Positions 6,622-8,666 of a stretch of 8,666 nt of DNA are shown piece after piece; position 1 is the stretch's first letter, and each line of letters opens with the position of its first letter. Origin of the DNA: Paludibacter sp. (lineage in GTDB: Bacteria; Bacteroidota; Bacteroidia; Bacteroidales; Paludibacteraceae). Under the pieces are notes generated by a model. It did no database searches. It had not been told where the DNA came from and saw nothing but the letters and a program-made list of their open reading frames with translations. Position numbers and translations under genes: made by a program. The DNA is taken from assembly GCA_009787075.1 (NCBI GenBank), contig WRGS01000169.1, positions 1-8,666 on the forward strand, given 5' to 3'.

Positions 6622-6670
6622 TACTGACAATGGTTATAATTAATTGTATATTATATTGTTAAAATGCATT

Positions 6671-8281
6671 TTAGTTATAATCGTACAATTTTACTTTCAA
6701 AATTTGAAATTCGCCAAATGGAATACGCAAATGCCTACCTTGATGGTTTTGGTCGCCATTCAATCGGCGTATAGGTATAATTTCTTCATTGTTAATTTCT
6801 ATCTGGTCAATGCGGCTAATACCTGTAATTGTACCGTTTTTTCGAGTATTGCCAAAAGTTACTACTATACCTGAACCTGCAATAATATATTCATTTTGAG
6901 ATAATTCAATCATAATTGCTCCTACGGCTGGGCAATTGTCAGAATCTTTTTGTTTTTCCCATGGGAGTGAAAAATAATGGCTGAAAGTAAAAGTATAATC
7001 GTTTATCTCAATTCCCTGTTCTTTTTGTCCTTCTTCTAAGAGTATGCCGCGCATTTTATTTTTCCCCTGATTTTCAATCAATAAAGGCAAAAGATGTCGC
7101 AAGATAGCATAACATTTTGTCAATGAATATGTTTCAGGATTTTCCACATCTTCTATAGAAAAAGGTGAAAAACCCATTGCATCATGCTCTCCAAAAGCGT
7201 ACAATGCACGCACGGCATTATCCTCGCTCAATCTGATTTCCGGTATAAAAAGTGGGTTGCCACTTGTATGATATTGCGCTATCCAACCCGCAAAGTTGGG
7301 GTCGTAGATATCAGGCGCGAAAATATCAACAGAAGGAGCAGCAGCACACCATATATCCATAAGATGCGCCAGTGGACCAGCACTCGGATATTCACCGGGT
7401 TTACGTTCGCGACTGTTCAGTGCAGCATTCAGATACATTGGCAACGCATAAACATCTTTGCCTGCCTGAACAATTTGTTGAACATAAAGCCCGTAGTAAT
7501 ATGCCTGAAAAATTTCGTCAGTATAAATATCTGCACCGAAAATATCAATCCACGTGCCTTTTGTTTTTGTACCATTTGCCATCCATTTTTCTTGAAGCGA
7601 AGGCTGCAAATTTGCTTTGTTTTTCTCTAAATAATTGATTAATTGGGCAGGAACCTGTGCATTAAACAATTCGTCAGCGCGCTTTTCATATTCGCGCGCA
7701 CTTTCGAGCATACCAATTTCATTTTCCACTTGAATCATTATAACAGTTTCATTTGTGGAATCGTAATATTTTATATGCTTCAACAAAGCGGTAAAAGCGT
7801 TTTTATCAGCAATTATATTATTTTGTTCAAAAGCAGACATTATTTCGAGCGTTTTTTTGCTTTGGGTAATAGCACGCGGGTATTTTTTGTAATTTTCCTT
7901 TATCCACGCAGGCGCATAACATGACATTGAGTTTTTCCACGAGCCAAACCACAAGAAAACAATTTTCAGATTATTTGCGCGTGCTAAATCTATTGCACTG
8001 TCTATCAGCGAAAAATCAAATTTGCTTTCTTCCGGCTCAAACAATTCCCAATATACAGGCACAAGTGCTGTGTTTAAATTCATTGATTTCAATTTTGGAA
8101 AAATCCCTGCTAAATCCTTCGCAGATGATGCAGACGAATTGCCCAACTCGCCGCCAAGCATAATGAATGGTTGTCCCTTAACCATAAGTTGCATTGCTGT
8201 ACCCTGTTTTTGCAGACAAGGTTGGGCTAAAATTTGTAATCCACTACATAATAAAGAAATAATTAATATTCGTGTTGTCAT
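6671..8281 (-). CDS. Secreted DUF5597-type beta-glycosidase (GH35/GH42-like)
   Basis: Predicted exported glycoside hydrolase of 536 residues, probably periplasmic and active on plant or microbial beta-galactosides or related glycans. A signal peptide covers residues 1-19 (hydrophobic 5-18, cleavage after ILA). The (beta/alpha)8 barrel shows FIMLGGELGNSS (39-50), NTALVPVYWELFEPEE (70-85), KIVFLWFGSWKNS (106-118), IQVENEIGM (183-191) with probable acid/base Glu188, DIFAPDIYDP (319-328) and LFIPEIR (344-350) with probable nucleophile Glu348. A beta-rich C-terminal domain (about 410-536) fits DUF5597. I start at the ATG 8281-8279 because the signal peptide begins there; an upstream in-frame ATG at 8401 would add 40 unlikely residues overlapping a transposase relic. 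No SusC/SusD, regulator or second hydrolase is nearby, so it is not in a visible polysaccharide-utilisation locus here. Substrate is uncertain. Confidence 0.85.
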   Translation of the reverse strand: MTTRILIISLLCSGLQILAQPCLQKQGTAMQLMVKGQPFIMLGGELGNSSASSAKDLAGIFPKLKSMNLNTALVPVYWELFEPEESKFDFSLIDSAIDLARANNLKIVFLWFGSWKNSMSCYAPAWIKENYKKYPRAITQSKKTLEIMSAFEQNNIIADKNAFTALLKHIKYYDSTNETVIMIQVENEIGMLESAREYEKRADELFNAQVPAQLINYLEKNKANLQPSLQEKWMANGTKTKGTWIDIFGADIYTDEIFQAYYYGLYVQQIVQAGKDVYALPMYLNAALNSRERKPGEYPSAGPLAHLMDIWCAAAPSVDIFAPDIYDPNFAGWIAQYHTSGNPLFIPEIRLSEDNAVRALYAFGEHDAMGFSPFSIEDVENPETYSLTKCYAILRHLLPLLIENQGKNKMRGILLEEGQKEQGIEINDYTFTFSHYFSLPWEKQKDSDNCPAVGAIMIELSQNEYIIAGSGIVVTFGNTRKNGTITGISRIDQIEINNEEIIPIRRLNGDQNHQGRHLRIPFGEFQILKVKLYDYN

Positions 8282-8323
8282 ATTTTTAATTTTATAAAAT
8301 GTTATACATTGACGATTGTTGTA

Positions 8324-8354
8324 CGAAATTACTAAAAAAAATTGTGAAAACAAA
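8324..8354 (-). promoter_or_regulatory. Putative -33/-7 promoter for the glycosidase gene
   Basis: On the minus strand, TTTG (8354-8351) is followed after exactly 19 bases by TAATTTCG (8331-8324), one mismatch from TAnnTTTG. It is the only site in the window with both boxes at standard spacing. It lies 42 bases before the ATG at 8281 and just beyond the end of the transposase relic. A second -7-like match, TATTTTTG, occupies 8358-8351. Confidence 0.45.
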
Positions 8355-8381
8355 AATAATTTTTCCTTTTCACACGCACAT

Positions 8382-8543
8382 TCAAGTAACAAATGCAACA
8401 TTTTGATTATGCGAAATTAGTATAAATTTTTCATTAGGAGTTTTTTTTCTTGGTCTATTGTTAAGTTTGTTTTGTACAAAGTTAACATATTCATTATCAA
8501 TATTTTCAAAGTTGTTTTTTTTAGGAATGTACTGTCTGATAAA
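8382..8543 (-). mobile_element. IS30-family transposase C-terminal relic
   Basis: No complete gene is present, but the minus strand carries about 53 sense codons and a TGA at 8384-8382 reading FIRQYIPKKNNF, then a spacer, then VQNKLNNRPRKKTPNEKF, ending NVAFVT. The RQY-IP-K, LNNRPRK and TPNE-F blocks in this order are characteristic of the C-terminus of IS30-family transposases, including the IS4351-like elements of Bacteroidota. About four residues between RPRK and KTPNE seem missing at an eight-A run, another sign of decay. The catalytic DDE residues and the rest of the gene are absent; upstream the frame meets the alr stop at 8562-8564. No start codon or opposite inverted repeat is visible. 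Many IS30 elements end close to the transposase stop, so the right end may lie near 8370-8395, which I cannot prove. Confidence 0.75.
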
Positions 8544-8561
8544 TATTTTCCAAAATTTTTT

Positions 8562-8666
8562 TTATTCCTGAAAATAAACTCTTTTTACGCGGCGCGAAAC
8601 GTTTGTAAGAATTTCGTAAGGGATTGTACCAATTTTTTGCGCAATTTGAGAAATTGTAATATTATC
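8562..8666 (-). CDS. alr: Alanine racemase, C-terminal end (partial)
   Basis: The last 34 codons and stop of a minus-strand gene enter from the right edge. They read ISQIAQKIGTIPYEILT followed by NVSRRVKRVYFQE, which matches the C-terminus of PLP-dependent alanine racemase: the GTIPYE-x-LT block and the terminal S-x-RVKRVY. Alr interconverts L- and D-alanine for peptidoglycan precursors. In many Bacteroidota this domain is fused behind MurF in one long protein; the window is too short to tell whether that holds here. The stop lies 18 bases before the first recognisable transposase-relic codon, so an insertion landed directly downstream of this essential gene without damaging it. Confidence 0.85.
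   Translation of the reverse strand, partial: DNITISQIAQKIGTIPYEILTNVSRRVKRVYFQE

Noticed and set aside
6622..6670. AT-rich gap between two convergent genes, with GTTATAAT at 6633-6640 and 6674-6681
   Set aside because: An eight-base AT-rich direct repeat is expected by chance here, and no stable hairpin is seen.
7184..7630. 148-codon plus-strand ORF inside the glycosidase gene
   Set aside because: It is antisense to a well-supported catalytic domain and has no recognisable motifs.
8282..8401. N-terminal extension of the glycosidase to an ATG at 8401
   Set aside because: The extra 40 residues precede a clear signal peptide, cover the candidate promoter, and the ATG lies inside the transposase relic in another frame.

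Overview
The window looks like chromosomal DNA from a member of the Bacteroidota, most likely order Bacteroidales. Coding is AT-rich, Shine-Dalgarno sequences are absent, and the Bacteroidota -7 promoter box TAnnTTTG recurs just upstream of genes. The protein variants also fit this phylum: an FtsK with a four-helix N-terminus, a LysM glucosaminidase, a short DUF721/DciA protein, a zinc-less sirtuin, and an Alr tail. No genus can be named from the sequence alone.

Layout: 1-758 (minus) is the N-terminal membrane part of FtsK, running off the left edge. Divergent from it is a probable operon at 923-3218 (plus): secreted LysM glucosaminidase, DciA-like DUF721 protein, and thiamine-monophosphate kinase ThiL. 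From 3236 to 3838 there is a promoter and a broken, headless radical-SAM/SPASM gene; only the C-terminal iron-sulfur part survives, spread over two frames. Then comes a class III-like sirtuin (3978-4652, plus), convergent with fabD (4655-5524, minus) with two bases between them. A glycosyltransferase (5650-6621, plus) diverges from fabD. A secreted DUF5597-type glycoside hydrolase (6671-8281, minus) follows. The right edge holds a relic of an IS30-family transposase (8382-8543, minus) and the last 34 codons of alanine racemase (8562-8666, minus).

Function: most of the window is housekeeping: chromosome segregation and division (FtsK), peptidoglycan remodelling and precursor supply (glucosaminidase, Alr), helicase loading (DciA), cofactor synthesis (ThiL), fatty-acid initiation (FabD) and lysine deacylation (sirtuin). 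The accessory signals are the SPASM pseudogene, the IS30 relic, and the solitary polysaccharide hydrolase beside it. I see no tRNA, rRNA, CRISPR array or riboswitch, and no convincing new multi-gene system. The points most worth following are the SPASM remnant, the IS30 scar upstream of the hydrolase, and the zinc-less sirtuin that keeps the acyl-pocket Tyr and Arg.
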